Positions 11,991-26,231 of a stretch of 64,000 nt of DNA are shown piece after piece. A model generated the notes under the pieces. It ran no database searches. It saw nothing but the letters and a program-made list of their open reading frames with translations, and was not told the DNA's origin. The position numbers and the translations under genes are program-made. The stretch spans positions 7,192,001 to 7,256,000 of the forward strand of contig OY292279.1 in NCBI GenBank assembly GCA_958496175.1. The letters are read 5' to 3'. This stretch comes from Sisyra terminalis. Its lineage: Eukaryota; Arthropoda; Insecta; Neuroptera; Sisyridae. Each line of letters opens with the position of its first letter. Position 1 is the first letter of the stretch.

Positions 11991-14900
11991 TGTTAAAAAT
12001 TGTCCTCTTTGCTCCTTTTGAAAATTTGAAATGGAATTGTGATCGTCCTGTAACCCACAGGAATAGTTTTTTTTTCACATTACACATCTCTTAAAGGCCC
12101 TTATTCATAATCCGTTGAGAAAAATACACCTCATAATGAAATGTCACCCCATTGAAATGACCCATTTTCAGTCGAAATTTGCCGCATAGATTTTCAACTC
12201 CTTAACTTCCCGTTTTATTTTCTCAACTTTCTATCCCGTTCAAATTATATATTTTGCTATAGGATTGTTCAGGATGATTCTATAAATAATAAACAGCAAT
12301 TTCTGATCGAATAAAACCTGCCTTCATATCCTTTTTTTACTGTTGAAAATTGTCCTTTTTGGCCTTTTTGAAACTTTGAAATGGAATTGTGACTGTCCTG
12401 TAACCCACAGGAATAAATTTTTTTCGCATTATACATCTCTTAAAGGTCCTTAATTAATATCCGTTGAGAAAAATAGACCTCATAATGGAATGTCACCCCC
12501 TTGAAATGACCATATTTCAGTCGAAATTTGCCGCATAGATCTTCAAATCCTTAATTTCCCGTTTGGTTTTTTGCTGACTTCTGTCCCGTAAAAATATATA
12601 TGTAGCTATAGGATTGTTCAGGATGATTCTATAAATAATAAACAGCAATTTCTGATCGAATAAAACCTGCCTTCATATCCTTTTTTTACTGTTGAAAATT
12701 GTCCTTTTTGGCCTTTTTGAAACTTTGAAATGGAATTGTGACTGTCCTGTAACCCACAGGAATAAATTTTTTTCGCATTATACATCTCTTAAAGGTCCTT
12801 TATTAATATCCGTTGAGAAAAATAGACCTCATAATGGAATGTCACCCCCTTGAAATGACCATATTTCAGTCGAAATTTGCCGCATAGATTTTCAACTCCT
12901 TAACTTCCCGTTTTATTTTCTCAACTTTCTATCCCGTAAAAATAAAATTTTTTGCTATAGAATTGTTAGGGATGATTATATAAATAATAAACAGCAATTT
13001 CTGATCGAATAAAACCTGCCTTCATATCCTTTTTTTACTGTTGAAAATTGTCCTTTTTGGCCTTTTTGAAACTTTGAAATGGATATATGATGGTCCTGTA
13101 TCCCACAGGAATAAAATTTTATCACATTATACATCTCTTTAAGACCCTTATTCATAATCCTTTGAGAAAAATATACCTTATCATGAAATGTCACCCCCTT
13201 GAAATGACCATATTTCAGTCGAAATTGGCCGCATAGATTTTCAACTCCATAACTTCCCGTTTTATTTTCTCAACTTTTTATCCCGTAAAAATAATTTTTT
13301 TTTCTATAGGATTGTTAGGGATGATTCTATAAATAATAAACAGCAATGTCTGATCGAATAAAACCTTCCTTAATATCCTTTTTTTACTGTTGAAAATTGT
13401 CCTTTTTGGCCTTTTTGAGACTTTGAAATACAATTGTTATTGTCCTGTAACCCACAGGAATAAATTTTTTTCACATTATACATCTCTTAAAGGCCCTTAT
13501 TCATAATCCGTTGAGAAAAATACACCTAATCATGAAATGTCACCCCCTTGAAATGACCCATTTTCAGTCGAAATTTGCCGTATAGATTTTAAACTCCTTA
13601 ACTTCCCGTTTTATTTTCTTAACTTTCTATCCCGTAAAAATAAATTTTTTTGCTATAGGATTGTTAAGGATGATATTATAAATAATAAACAGCAATTTCT
13701 GATCGAATAAAACCTGCCTTCATGTCCTTTTTTTACTGTTGAAAATTGTCCTTTTTGGCCTTTTTGAAACTTTGAAATGGAATTATGATGGTCCTGTAAC
13801 CCACAGGAGTAAAATTTTTTCACATTATACATCTCTTAAAGGCCCTTATTCATAATCCTTTGAGAAAAATATACTTTATCATGAAATGTCACCCCCTTGA
13901 AATGACCATATTTCAGTCGAAATTTGCCGCATAGATTTTCAACTCCTTAACTTCCCGTGTTATTTTCTCAACTTTCTATCCCGTAAAAATAAAATTTTTT
14001 GCTATAGGATTGTTAAGGATGATTCTATAAATAATAAACAGCAATTTCTGATCGAATAAAATCTTCCTTCATATCCTAATTTTACTGTTGAAAATAGTCC
14101 TTTTTGCCCTTTTTGAAAATTTGAAGTGGAATTATGATGGTCCAGTAACCCACAGGAATAAAAATTTTTCACATTATACATTTCTTAAAGGCCCTTATTC
14201 ATAATCCGTTGAGAAAAATTAACCTTATCATGAAATGTCACCCCCTTGAAATGACCATATTTCAGTCGAAATTTGCCGCATAGATTTTCAACTCCTTAAC
14301 TTCCCGTTTTATTTTTAAACTTTCAATCGCGTAAAAATAAATTTTTTGCTATAGGATTGTTAAGGATGATTCTATAAATAATAAACAGCAATTTCTGTTC
14401 GAATAAAACCTTCCTTAATATCCTTTTTTTAACTGTTGAAAATTGTCCTTTTTGGCCTTTTTGAGACTTTGAAATAGAATTGTTATTGTCCTGTGTCCCA
14501 AAGGAATAAAATTTTTTCACATTATACATCTCTTAAAGGCCCTTATTCATAATCCGTTGAGAAAAATACACCTCATCATGAAATGTCACCCCCTTGAAAT
14601 GACCCATTTTCAGTCGAAATTTGCCGCATAGATTTTCAACTCCTCAACTTCCCGTTTTATTTTCTCAACTTTCTATCCCGTAAAAATAAAAATTTTTGCT
14701 ATAGGATTGGTAAGGATGATTCTATAAATAATAAACAGCAATTTCTGATCGAATAAAACCTGCCTTCATGTCCTTTTTTTTCTGTTGAAAATTATCCTTT
14801 TTGGCCTTTTTGAAACTTTGAAATGGAATTATGATGGTCCTGTAACCATCAGAAATAAAATTTTTTCACATTATACATCTCTTAAAGGCCCTTATTCACA

Positions 14901-17900
14901 ATCCGTTGAGAAAAATATACCTTATCATGAAATGTTACCCCCTTGAAATGACCCATTTTCAGTCGAAATTTGCCACATAGATTTTCAACTCCTTAACTTC
15001 CCGTTTTATTTTCTCAACTTTCTATCCCGTAAAAATATTTTTTTTTGCTATAGGATTGTTAGAGATGATTCTATAAGTAATAAACAGCAATTTCAGATCG
15101 AATAAAACCTTCTTTAATATCCTTTTTTACTTTTGAAAATTGTCCTTTTTGGCCTTTTTGAGACTTTGAAATAGAATTGTTATTGTCCTGTAACCCACAG
15201 GAGTAAAATTTTTTCACATTATACATCTCTTAAAGGCCCTTACTCATAATCCGTTGAGAAATATAGACCTCATAATGGAATGAGACCCCCTTGAAATGAC
15301 CTTATTTCAGTCGAAATTTGCCGCATAGATTTTCAACTCCTTAACTTCCCATTTTATTTTCTCAACTTTCTATCCCGAAAAAATAAAATTTTTTGCTATA
15401 GGATTGTTAGGGATGATTCTATAAATAATAAACAGCCTTTTTTGATCGAATAAAACCTTCCTTAATATCCTTTTTTTAACTGTTGAAAATTGTCCTTTTT
15501 TGCCTTTTTGAGACTTTGAAATAGAATTGTTATTGTCCTGTAACCCACAGGAATAAAATTTTTTCACATTATACATCTCTTAAAGGCCCTTATTCATAAT
15601 CCGTTGAGAAAAATACACCTCATCATGAAATGCCACCCCCTTGAAATGACCCATTTTCAGTCGAAATTTGCCGCATAGATTATCAACTCCTCCTCTTCCC
15701 GTTTTATTTTCTCAACTTTCTATCCCGTAAAAATAAAAATTTTTGCTATAGGATTGGTAAGGATGATTCTATAAATAATAAACAGCAATTTCTGATCGAA
15801 TAAAACCTTCCTTCATATCCTTTTTTTAACTGTTGAAAATTGTCCTTTTTGGCCTTTTTGAGACTTTGAAATAGAATTGTTATTGTCCTGTTACCCACAG
15901 GAATAAAATTTATTCACATTATACATCTCTTAAAGGCCCTATATTAACATCCGTTGAGAAAAATAAACCTCATAATGGAATGTCACCCCCTTGAAATGAC
16001 CATATTTTAGTCGAAATTTGCCGCATAGATCTTCAAATCCTTAATTTCCCGTTTGGTTTTTGGCTGACTTCTTTCCCGTAAAAATATATATGTAGCTATA
16101 GGATTGTTCAGGATGATTATATAAATAATAAACAGCAATTTCTGATCGAATAAAACCTTCGTTCGTATCCTTTTTTTACTGTTGAAAATGGTCCTTTTTG
16201 CCCTTTTTGAAACTTTGAAATGGATTTATGATGGTCCTGTAACCCACAGGAATAAAATTTTTTCACATTATACATTTCTTAAAGGCCCTTATTCATAATC
16301 CGTTGAGAAAAATTAACCTTATCATGAAATGTCACCCCCTTGAAATGACCATATTTCAGTCGAAATTTGCCGCATAGATTTTCAACTCCTTAACTTCCCA
16401 TTTTATTTTCTCAACTTTCTATCCCGTAAAAATAAAATTTTTTGCTATAGAATTGTTAGGGATGATTCTATAAATAATAAACAGCAATTTCTGATCGAAT
16501 AAAACCTTCCTTCATATCCTAATTTTTCTGTTGAAAATAGTCCTTTTTGCCCTTTTTGATACTTTGAAATGGAATTATGATGGTCCTGAAACCCACAGGA
16601 ATAAATTTTTTTCACATTATACATCTCTTAAAGGCCCTTACTCATAATCCGTTGAGAAATATAGACCTCATAATGGAATGAGACCCCCTTGAAATGACCT
16701 TATTTCAGTCGAAATTTGCCGCATAGATTTTCAACTCCTTAACTTCCCATTTTATTTTTTCAACTTTCTATCCCGTAAAAATAAAATTTTTTGCTATAGA
16801 ATTGTTAGGGATGATTCTATAAATATTAAACAGCAATTTCTGATCGAATAAAACCTCCCTTAATATCCTTTTTTTTACTGTTGAAAATTGTCCTTTTTGG
16901 CCCTTTTGAGACTTTGAAATAAAATTGTTATTTTCCTGTAACCCACAGGAATAAAAATTTTTCACATTATACATCTCTTAAAGGCCCTATATTAATATCC
17001 GTTGAGAAAAATAGACCTCATAATGGAATGTCACCCCCTTGAAATGACCATATTTTAGTCGAAATTTGCCGCATAGATCTTCAAATCCTTAATTTCCCGT
17101 TTGGTTTTTGGCTGACTTCTATTCGGTAAAAATATATATGTAGCTATAGGATTGTTCAGGATGATTATATAAATAATAAACAGCAATTTCTGATCGAATA
17201 AAACCTTCGTTCGTATCCTTTTTTTACTGTTGAAAATGGTCCTTTTTGCCCTTTTTGACACTTTGAAATGGATTTATGATGGTCCTGTAACCCACAGGAA
17301 TAAAATTTTTTCACATTATACATCTCTAAAAGGCCCTTATTCATAATCCGTTGAGAAAAATTAACCTTATCATGAAATATCACCCCCTTGAAATGACAAT
17401 ATTTCAGTCGAAATTTGCCGCATAGATTTTCAACTCCTTAACTTCCCGTTTTATTTTCTCAACTTTCTATCCCTTAAAAATAATTTTTTTTGCTATAGGA
17501 TTGTTAGAGATGATTCTATAAGTAATAAACAGCAATTTCTGATCGAATAAAACCTTCTTTAATATCCTTTTTTTACTGTTGAAAATTGTCCTTTTTGGCC
17601 TTTTTGAGACTTTGAAATAGAATTATTATTGTCCTGTATCCCACAGGAATAAATTGTTTTCACATTATACATCTCTTAAAGGCCCTTATTCATAATCCTT
17701 TGAGAAAAATAGACCTCATAATGGAATGTCACCCCCTTGAAATGACCATATTTTAGTCGAAATTTGCCGCATAGATCTTCAAATCCTTAATTTCCCGTTT
17801 GGTTTTTGGCTGACTTCTATTCGGTAAAAATATATATGTAGCTATAGGATTGTTCAGGATGATTATATAAATAATAAACAGCAATTTCTGATCGAATAAA

Positions 17901-20900
17901 ACCTTCGTTCGTATCCTTTTTTTACTGTTGAAAATGGTCCTTTTTGCCCTTTTTGAAACTTTGAAATGGATTTATGATGGTCCTGTAACCCACAGGAATA
18001 AAATTTTTTCACATTATACATTTCTTAAAGGCCCTTATTCATAATCCGTTGAGAAAAATTAACCTTATCATGAAATGTCACCCCCTTGAAATGACCATAT
18101 TTCAGTCGAAATTTGCCGCATAGATTTTCAACTCCTTAACTTCCCATTTTATTTTCTCAACTTTCTATCCCGTAAAAATAAAATTTTTTGCTATAGAATT
18201 GTTAGGGATGATTCTATAAATAATAAACAGCAATTTCTGATCGAATAAAACCTTCCTTCATATCCTAATTTTTCTGTTGAAAATAGTCCTTTTTGCCCTT
18301 TTTGATACTTTGAAATGGAATTATGATGGTCCTGAAACCCACAGGAATAAATTTTTTTCACATTATACATCTCTTAAAGGCCCTTACTCATAATCCGTTG
18401 AGAAATATAGACCTCATAATGGAATGAGACCCCCTTGAAATGACCTTATTTCAGTCGAAATTTGCCGCATAGATTTTCAACTCCTTAACTTCCCATTTTA
18501 TTTTTTCAACTTTCTATCCCGTAAAAATAAAATTTTTTGCTATAGAATTGTTAGGGATGATTCTATAAATATTAAACAGCAATTTCTGATCGAATAAAAC
18601 CTCCCTTAATATCCTTTTTTTTACTGTTGAAAATTGTCCTTTTTGGCCCTTTTGAGACTTTGAAATAAAATTGTTATTTTCCTGTAACCCACAGGAATAA
18701 AAATTTTTCACATTATACATCTCTTAAAGGCCCTATATTAATATCCGTTGAGAAAAATAGACCTCATAATGGAATGTCACCCCCTTGAAATGACCATATT
18801 TTAGTCGAAATTTGCCGCATAGATCTTCAAATCCTTAATTTCCCGTTTGGTTTTTGGCTGACTTCTATACGGTAAAAATATATATGTAGCTATAGGATTG
18901 TTCAGGATGATTATATAAATAATAAACAGCAATTTCTGATCGAATAAAACCTTCCTTCGTATCCTTTTTTTACTGTTGAAAATGGTCCTTTTTGCCCTTT
19001 TTGAAACTTTGAAATGGATTTATGATGGTCCTGTAACCCACAGGAATAAAATTTTTTCACACTATACATTTCTTAAAGGCCCTTATTCATAATCCGTTGA
19101 GAAAAATTAACCTTATCATGAAATGTCACCCTCTTGAAATGACCATTTTTCAGTCGAAATTTGCCGCATAGATTTTCAACTCCTTAAGTTCCCATTTTAT
19201 TTTTTCAACTTTCTATCCCGTAAAAATAAAATTTTTTGCTATAGAATTGTTAGGGATGATTCTATAAATATTAAACAGCAATTTCTGATCGAATAAAACC
19301 TTCCTTCATATCCTTTTATTACGGTTGAAAATGGTCCTTTTTGGCCTTTTTGAGACTTTGAAATAAAATTGTTATTTTCCTGTAACCCACAGGAATAAAA
19401 TTTTTTCACATTATACATCTCTTAAAGGCCCTATATTAATATCCGTTGAGAAAAATAGACCTCATAATGGAATGTCACTCCCTTGAAATGACCATATTTT
19501 AGTCGAAATTTGCCGCATAGATCTTCAAATCCTTAACTTCCCATTTTATTTTCTCAACTTTCTATCCCGAAAAAATAAAAAATTTTGCTATAGGATTGGT
19601 AAGGATGATTCTATAAATAATAAACAGCAATTTCTGATCGAATAAAACCTTCCTTCATATCCTAATTTTACTGTAGATAATAGTCCTTTTTGCCCTTTTT
19701 GAAACTTTGAAATGGAATTATGATGGTCCTGTAACCCACAGGAATAAAATTTTTTCACATTATACATCTCTTAAAGGCCCTATATTAACATCCGTTGAGA
19801 AAAATGGACCTCATAATGGAATGTCACCCCCTTGAAATGACCATATTTTAGTCGAAATTTGCCGCATAGATCTTCAAATCCTTAATTTCCCGTTTGGTTT
19901 TTGGCTGACTTCTATCCCGTAAAAATATATATGTAGCTATAGGATTGTTCAGGATGATTATATAAATAATAAACAGCAATTTCTGATCGAATAAAACCTT
20001 CCTTCGTATCCTTTTTTTACTGTTGAAAATGGTCCTTTTTGCCCTTTTTGAAACTTTGAAATGGATTTATGATGGTCCTGTAACCCACAGGAATAAAATT
20101 TTTTCACATTATACATTTCTTAAAAGCCCTTATTCATAATCCGTTGAGAAAAATACACCTTATCATGAAATGTCACCCTCTTGAAATGACCATATTTCAG
20201 TCGAAATTTGCCGCATAGATTTTCAACTCCTTAAGTTCCCATTTTATTTTTTCAACTTTCTATCCCGTAAAAATAATTTTTTTTGCTATAGAATTGTTAG
20301 GGATGATTCTATAAATATTAAACAGCAATTTCTGATCGAATATAACCTCCCTTCGTATCCTTTTTTTACTGTTGAAAATGGTCCTTTTTGCCCTTTTTGA
20401 AACTTTGAAATGGATTTATGATGGTCCTGTAACCCACAGGAATAAAATTTTTTCACATTATACATTTCTTAAAGGCCCTTATTCATAATCCGTTGAGAAA
20501 AATACACCTTATCATGAAATGTCACCCTCTTGAAATGACCATATTTCAGTCGAAATTTGCCGCATAGATTTTCAACTCCTTAACTTCCCGTTTTATTTTC
20601 TCAACTTTCTATTACGTAAAAATAAATTATTTTGCTATAGGATTGTTAAGTATGATTCTATAAATAATAAACAGCAATTTCTGATCGAATAAAACCTTCC
20701 TTCATATCCTTTTTTTACTGTTGAAAATGGTCCTTTTTGACCTTTTTTAGACTTTGAAATAGAATTGTTATTTTCCTGTAACCCACAGGAATAAAATATT
20801 TTCACATTATACATCTCTTAAAGGCCCTATATTAATATCCGTTGAGAAAAATAGACCTCATAATGGAATGTCACCCCCTTGAAATGGCCATATTTTAGTC

Positions 20901-23900
20901 GAAATTTGCCGCATAGATCTTCAAATCCTTAATTTCCCGTTTGGTTTTTGGCTGACTTCTATTCGGTAAAAATATATATGTAGCTATAGGATTGTTCAGG
21001 ATGATTATATAAATAATAAACAGCAATTTCTGATCGAATAAAACCTTCGTTCGTATCCTTTTTTTACTGTTGAAAATGGTCCTTTTTGCCCTTTTTGACA
21101 CTTTGAAATGGATTTATGATGGTCCTGTAACCCACAGGAATAAAATTTTTTCACATTATACATCTCTAAAAGGCCCTTATTCATAATCCGTTGAGAAAAA
21201 TTAACCTTATCATGAAATGTCACCCCCTTGAAATGACCATATTTCAGTCGAAATTTGCCGCATAGATTTTCAACTCCTTAACTTCCCGTTTTATTTTCTC
21301 AACTTTCTATCCCGTAAAAATAAATTTTTTTGCTATAGGATTGTTAGGGATGATTCTATAAATAATAAACAGCATTTTCTGATCGAATAAAACCTTCTTT
21401 AATATCCTTTTTTTACTGTTGAAAATTGTCCTTTTTAGCCTTTTTGAGACTTTGAAATAGAATTGTTATTTTCCTGTAACCCACAGGAGTAAAATTTTTT
21501 CACATTATACATCTCTTAAAGGCCCTTATTCATAATCCGTTGAGAAAAATATACCTTATCATGAAATGTCACCCCCTTGAAATGACCATATTTCAGTCGA
21601 AATTTGCCACATAGATTTTCAACTCCTTAACTTCCCGTTTTATTTTCTCAACTTTCTATCCCGTAAAAATATATTTTTTTGCTATAGGATTGTTAGAGAT
21701 GATTCTATAAGTAATAAACAGCAATTTCAGATCGAATAAAACCTTCTTTAATATCCTTTTTTTACTGTTGAAAATTGTCCTTTTTGGCCTTTTTGAGACT
21801 TTGAAATAGAATTGTTATTGTCCTGTATCCCACAGGAATAAATTGTTTTCACATTATACATATCTTAAAGGCCCTTATCCATAATCCTTTGAGAAAAATA
21901 TACCTTATCATGAAATGTCACCCCCTTGAAATGACCATATTTCAGTCGAAATTTGCCGCATAGATTTTCAACTCCTTAACTTCCCGTTTTATTTTCTCAA
22001 CTTTCTATCCCGTAAAAATAATTTTTTTTGCTATAGGATTGTTAGAGATGATTCTATAAGTAATAAACAGCAATTTCTGATCGAATAAAACCTTCTTTAA
22101 TATCCTTTTTTTACTGTTGAAAATTGTCCTTTTTAGCCTTTTTGAGACTTTGAAATAGAATTGTTATTTTCCTGTAACCCACAGGAGTAAAATTTTTTCA
22201 CATTATACATCTCTTAAAGGCCCTTATTCATAATCCGTTGAGAAAAATATACCTTATCATGAAATGTCACCCCCTTGAAATGACCATATTTCAGTCGAAA
22301 TTTGCCGCATAGATTTTCAACTCCTTAACTTCCCGTTTTATTTTCTCAACTTTCTATCCCGTAAAAATAAATTTTTTTGCTATAGGATTGTTAGGGATGA
22401 TTCTTTAAATAATAAACAGCATCTTCTGATCGAATAAAACCTTCCGTAATATCCTTTTTTTACTGTTGAAAATGGTCCTTTTTGCCCTTTTTGACACTTT
22501 GAAATGGATTTATGATGGTCCTGTAACCCACAGGAATAAAATTTTTTCACATTATACATCTCTAAAAGGCCCTTATTCATAATCCGTTGAGAAAAATTAA
22601 CCTTATCATGAAATGTCACCCCCTTGAAATGACCATATTTCAGTCGAAATTTGCCGCATAGATTTTCAACTCCTTAACTTCCCGTTTTATTTTCTCAACT
22701 TTCTATCCCGTAAAAATAAATTTTTTTGCTATAGGATTGTTAGGGATGATTCTATAAATAATAAACAGCATTTTCTGATCGAATAAAACCTTCTTTAATA
22801 TCCTTTTTTTACTGTTGAAAATTGTCCTTTTTAGCCTTTTTGAGACTTTGAAATAGAATTGTTATTTTCCTGTAACCCACAGGAGTAAAATTTTTTCACA
22901 TTATACATCTCTTAAAGGCCCTTATTCATAATCCGTTGAGAAAAATATACCTTATCATGAAATGTCACCCCCTTGAAATGACCATATTTCAGTCGAAATT
23001 TGCCACATAGATTTTCAACTCCTTAACTTCCCGTTTTATTTTCTCAACTTTCTATCCCGTAAAAATATATTTTTTTGCTATAGGATTGTTAGAGATGATT
23101 CTATAAGTAATAAACAGCAATTTCAGATCGAATAAAACCTTCTTTAATATCCTTTTTTTACTGTTGAAAATTGTCCTTTTTGGCCTTTTTGAGACTTTGA
23201 AATAGAATTGTTATTGTCCTGTATCCCACAGGAATAAATTGTTTTCACATTATACATATCTTAAAGGCCCTTATCCATAATCCTTTGAGAAAAATATACC
23301 TTATCATGAAATGTCACCCCCTTGAAATGACCATATTTCAGTCGAAATTTGCCGCATAGATTTTCAACTCCTTAACTTCCCGTTTTATTTTCTCAACTTT
23401 CTATCCCGTAAAAATAATTTTTTTTGCTATAGGATTGTTAGAGATGATTCTATAAGTAATAAACAGCAATTTCTGATCGAATAAAACCTTCTTTAATATC
23501 CTTTTTTTACTGTTGAAAATTGTCCTTTTTGGCCTTTTTGAAACTTTGAAATGGAATTATGATGGTCCTGTAACCCACAGGAATAAAATTTTTTCACATT
23601 ATACATCTCTTAAAGGCCCTTATTCATAATCCGTTGAGAAAAATTAACCTTATCATGAAATGTCACCCCCTTGAAATGACCATATTTCAGTCGAAATTTG
23701 CCGCATAGATTTTCAACTCCTTAACTTCCCGTTTTATTTTCTCAACTTTCTATCCCGTAAAAATAAATTTTTTTGCTATAGGATTGTTAGGGATGATTCT
23801 TTAAATAATAAACAGCATCTTCTGATCGAATAAAACCTTCCGTAATATCCTTTTTTTACTGTTGAAAATTGTCCTTTTTGGCCTTTTTGAAAATTTGAAA

Positions 23901-24050
23901 TGGAATTGTGATTGTCCTGTAACCCTCAGGAATAATTTTTTTTCACATTATGCATCTCTTAAAGGCCCTTATTCATAATCCGTTGAGAAAAATACCCCTA
24001 ATCATGAAATGTCACCCCATGAAATGATCCATTTTCCGACGATATTTGTC
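11990..24050 (-). repeat. Left satellite array, about 349-bp monomers, roughly 35 copies
   Basis: Head-to-tail monomers of 349-350 bp. Each contains the dyad CCTGTAACCCACAGG (first at 12,047-12,061), then TTCACATTATACATCTC, GAAATGACC, TTGCCGCATAGAT and CAACTTTCTATCCCG. Strand is given as minus because the right array carries the same motifs on the plus strand. Higher-order structure is visible: 16,768-16,974 and 18,514-18,720 encode identical frames 1,746 bp apart (five monomers); 17,055-17,383 and 20,895-21,223 match at 3,840 bp (eleven); an AGGAGTAAAA variant at 21,485 and 22,881 is 1,396 bp apart (four). Two main variant groups alternate, one with TTTGGTTTTTGGCTGACTTC and one with TTTTATTTTCTCAACTTTC. 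No gene is supported inside. Confidence 0.95.
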
Positions 24051-24591
24051 GAATTAATTTCAACTTTTTAATTTCCCAAGGATCAGACCATTAAATACAA
24101 ATCCTTGTTATGCAATTCGATTAGGGATGATTTAGTTTAAAACTAACTACTAAATTTATATAAATTTCCACACTTTACATTAATTAATATTTCTTAAAGA
24201 TTGTAACAACTGAAACTTTTACACAGAAGGAATAATTTTTACAACATTTACGAGTGAACCTATTTCCGTTAGCATTTATGCTTCTGAACTTTGTTCAATT
24301 TTTACGAGTTTCTAAGTTTTTATTTCATGTCTTATGTGTGAAAAATCAACAATAGAAATTTCATAATACAATATTCAAATTATTGCTTTTTTCATACAAT
24401 GCTTATTTGTTGACAAATCATATTGTTTAATATTTTGAATTAAGACAACGCTAAAATGTATTCCGAATTTTGTTGGAAGCTTAGAGTACATACTACTGAC
24501 TCACAGGTGGCACTAACAACTTAAGTTGGTTTAATTGACAATACATGTCAAGAGTTCACTCGTTCTATCATAGATGGAGATACGGGTCGTT
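24050..24591. repeat. Decayed array edge, then unrecognised DNA
   Basis: To about 24,280 the sequence still follows the monomer order at low identity (GATTAGGGATGAT, then ACACAGAAGGAATAATTTTT, then TTCCGTTAGCA), so this is a decayed terminal monomer. From 24,280 to 24,591 I see no satellite, coding or RNA signal. Confidence 0.6.
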
Positions 24592-24748
24592 TCAGTTTAA
24601 CAGCTATGTTTTGAAAGTTATTAGATTATAATTGCCTTTACTATACCCAAATATAGTTAACTTTTAACGTTATGGTTGTTTGTATTGATGGTCAATGTTG
24701 CATTTTAACTTCAATAAATCAAAATCAAACAAAATAAATTTGAAACTG
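24592..24748 (+). other. Second, diverged copy of exon 1
   Basis: It aligns with 11,112-11,277 from TCAGTTT to the splice donor: shared blocks include TTTTAACGTTA, GTCA(G/A)TGTTGCATTT, AAATCAAAC and, straddling the donor, GGTAATATTTATTGT. The donor GT at 24,749 is kept, but the ATG used in the first copy has become ATT, so this copy cannot start the same frame. The two copies are 13.48 kb apart in the same orientation and bracket the left array. Confidence 0.65.
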
Positions 24749-24864
24749 GTAATATTTATTGTAAAATTGTAGGTACGGGCGCAATTGTCTTATTGGTTTT
24801 TTCGTTCCAGAAGAAGTTGACCGATGACAACGGAGAATTATTCAATCGATTCAACCAATAATAA

Positions 24865-25110
24865 TCAGGAATTTCTCAGCGAATAAAACCTTCCTTTATA
24901 TTATTTTTTTCTCTTTTGAAAATTGTCCTTTTTGCCCTTTTTGAAACTTTGAAACGATATTGCGGGTGTCCTTTTGCTCACCGGAGAAAATTTTTTCACA
25001 TAACATCTCACGTTAAGGCGTATTTTTATTATCTGTTTATAAAATAGGACCTTCTAAGGAAAAGTCATCCCTCAAAAACGATCAATATTTTACAAATTGT
25101 TTATGGTAGA
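24865..25110 (-). repeat. Single isolated satellite monomer in an intron
   Basis: One diverged monomer lies between the exon-1 copy and the block at 25,225. It keeps AATAAAACCTTCCTTTATAT, TGAAAATTGTCCTTTTTG and TTTGAAACTTTGAAA, but has TCCTTTTGCTCACCGG in place of the dyad. Its inverted twin at about 30,330-30,545 stands at the start of the right array. This may be the type of monomer from which both arrays grew. Confidence 0.75.
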
Positions 25111-25224
25111 CAACCCATCTTTCAAGTATGAATTTGGGCTGCGGCGTTATTTCCCTTGTTTAAAACTTAATGTAATTTGGATGTATGATTGGCGTTATTA
25201 ATTTATATCAATTATTTTTTACAG

Positions 25225-25307
25225 ATTTAACTTTCCTGAATATTTTGGACAAGGGCAGTTCTGTTGGAGTTGAAGAAAGTATCATGTTTTTGGGATATAA
25301 ATGTTTA
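25225..25307 (+). other. Exon-like block 2 of the cassette
   Basis: An 83-bp block bounded by TTTTTTACAG at its left and TTTA|GTAAGT at its right; the following intron (25,308-25,366) is 59 bp and ends CACTATAG. The inverted copy at 30,133-30,214 keeps both splice sites and most of the sequence but is one base shorter (around GGCAGTTCTG against GCCGGTCCG). That shift breaks any shared reading frame. In this copy alone, one frame runs open through the block and, after splicing, on to a TGA at about 25,490, about 66 codons. Conserved splice sites with an unconserved frame favour a non-coding or decayed transcript. Confidence 0.5.
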
Positions 25308-25366
25308 GTAAGTTCTAATGTTTTTGAAAATTATAAATATGGTTCTAAATGAATTTTTCACTATAG

Positions 25367-25695
25367 AGGAAGCTGACTCAGTCATCAAATTCCCCAAGGA
25401 TATCTTTTCCACAATTGATATCTACCAAGAAGATCACTAATGGATTGACTACAACAATCTGTGGTGTAAATTGTGTTTCAATAAATCAGTGAATTCGAAG
25501 TGATAAAGTGGTTTAAGTGATAAATAGTGTTAGTATCTGAAAAATCCATAAAATTTTATTTACTCTTTATTTCTTTGATACTATAACAATTGATACTATT
25601 ACATAATTTATGTTACTATTGTAAATATGCAAAAAACTTATACTGTATTGAATTATAAATTTTATTGATACTTATCATTAATAAATTTATTTTAT
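25367..25695 (+). other. Exon-like block 3 with polyadenylation signals
   Basis: It begins AGGAAGCTGACTCAG after a TATAG acceptor and holds AATAAA at 25,480 and again near 25,680; the 3' end is not certain. The beginning is related to the block at 11,413 (AGAGGAAGCTGA). Read from the upstream AG, both would encode a peptide starting EEAD and both later contain an ISID/TID stretch, which suggests a shared origin. The inverted copy (30,074 and down) carries about 75 extra bases and an early TGA in that frame. Confidence 0.45.
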
Positions 25696-25699
25696 ATTG

Positions 25700-25964
25700 A
25701 ATTTATTGTTTCAATTCAAAGTCCAACACCTATCCTTTATATATCCTTTATATTTCAGAGTTAGAGAATACATTAAAGAGTTAAGTTAATGCAACGATAA
25801 GGTAAGTAAGGTAAGTTCAATGTTTTTCGATAGATTATCGAATAATACGATACAGACACTATCGAAAAATATCTTAACTTTTTGATGTCCATATCTTTTT
25901 TTTTTTTTATATATAAATTTTAATTTTCTGAAGATTCTCTTAAAAAACAACAAATGTTGTTTTT
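25700..25964 (+). other. Outer flank of the core, left arm
   Basis: Contains GGTAAGTAAGGTAAGT (25,801 onward) and TTTTTCGATAGATTATCGAA. The inverted right arm repeats these at about 29,495-29,690, so the mirror symmetry runs without a break from the exon-like blocks into the core. Confidence 0.7.
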
Positions 25965-26155
25965 TGCGAAAAAAAGGATCAAGGACTTAAAAATTTTCCA
26001 ATGTGGTTGGACAACTTTTCCGAACGTAACATGAAGCAGCTATGGTTAAAATATTTTTGGAAAATTCCAATTCCTTCGATCGAATTTTTTTTTTAAGTTT
26101 CCATCTTTATAGAAATGTTTATATATGAGTTTCAACGTCATTTACATATATCATC

Positions 26156-26231
26156 TGATAGCCGAGTCGTCTTGGTCGCCGTTGCTGTTGTCGGAGTCGA
26201 GGTCCCTGGTTCGCATCCCGATTGGTCCCGG
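26156..26231 (+). repeat. tRNA-like (SINE-head-like) sequence, copy 1
   Basis: TAGCCGAGTCG (26,159-26,169) resembles a pol III A box and GGTTCGCATCC (26,208-26,218) a B box, at tRNA-like spacing. A complete cloverleaf with a paired acceptor stem is not evident, so I call it a tRNA-derived head and not a tRNA gene. Confidence 0.55.

Noticed and set aside
12976..22619. Open frames of 68-79 codons containing MYNVKKFYSCGLQ and QKGQKGQFST in the left array
   Set aside because: The same frame is broken by AAT-TAA in almost all right-array monomers and varies at its end; it is a by-product of the monomer. The copy at 32,438-32,650 is open only because of one local change.
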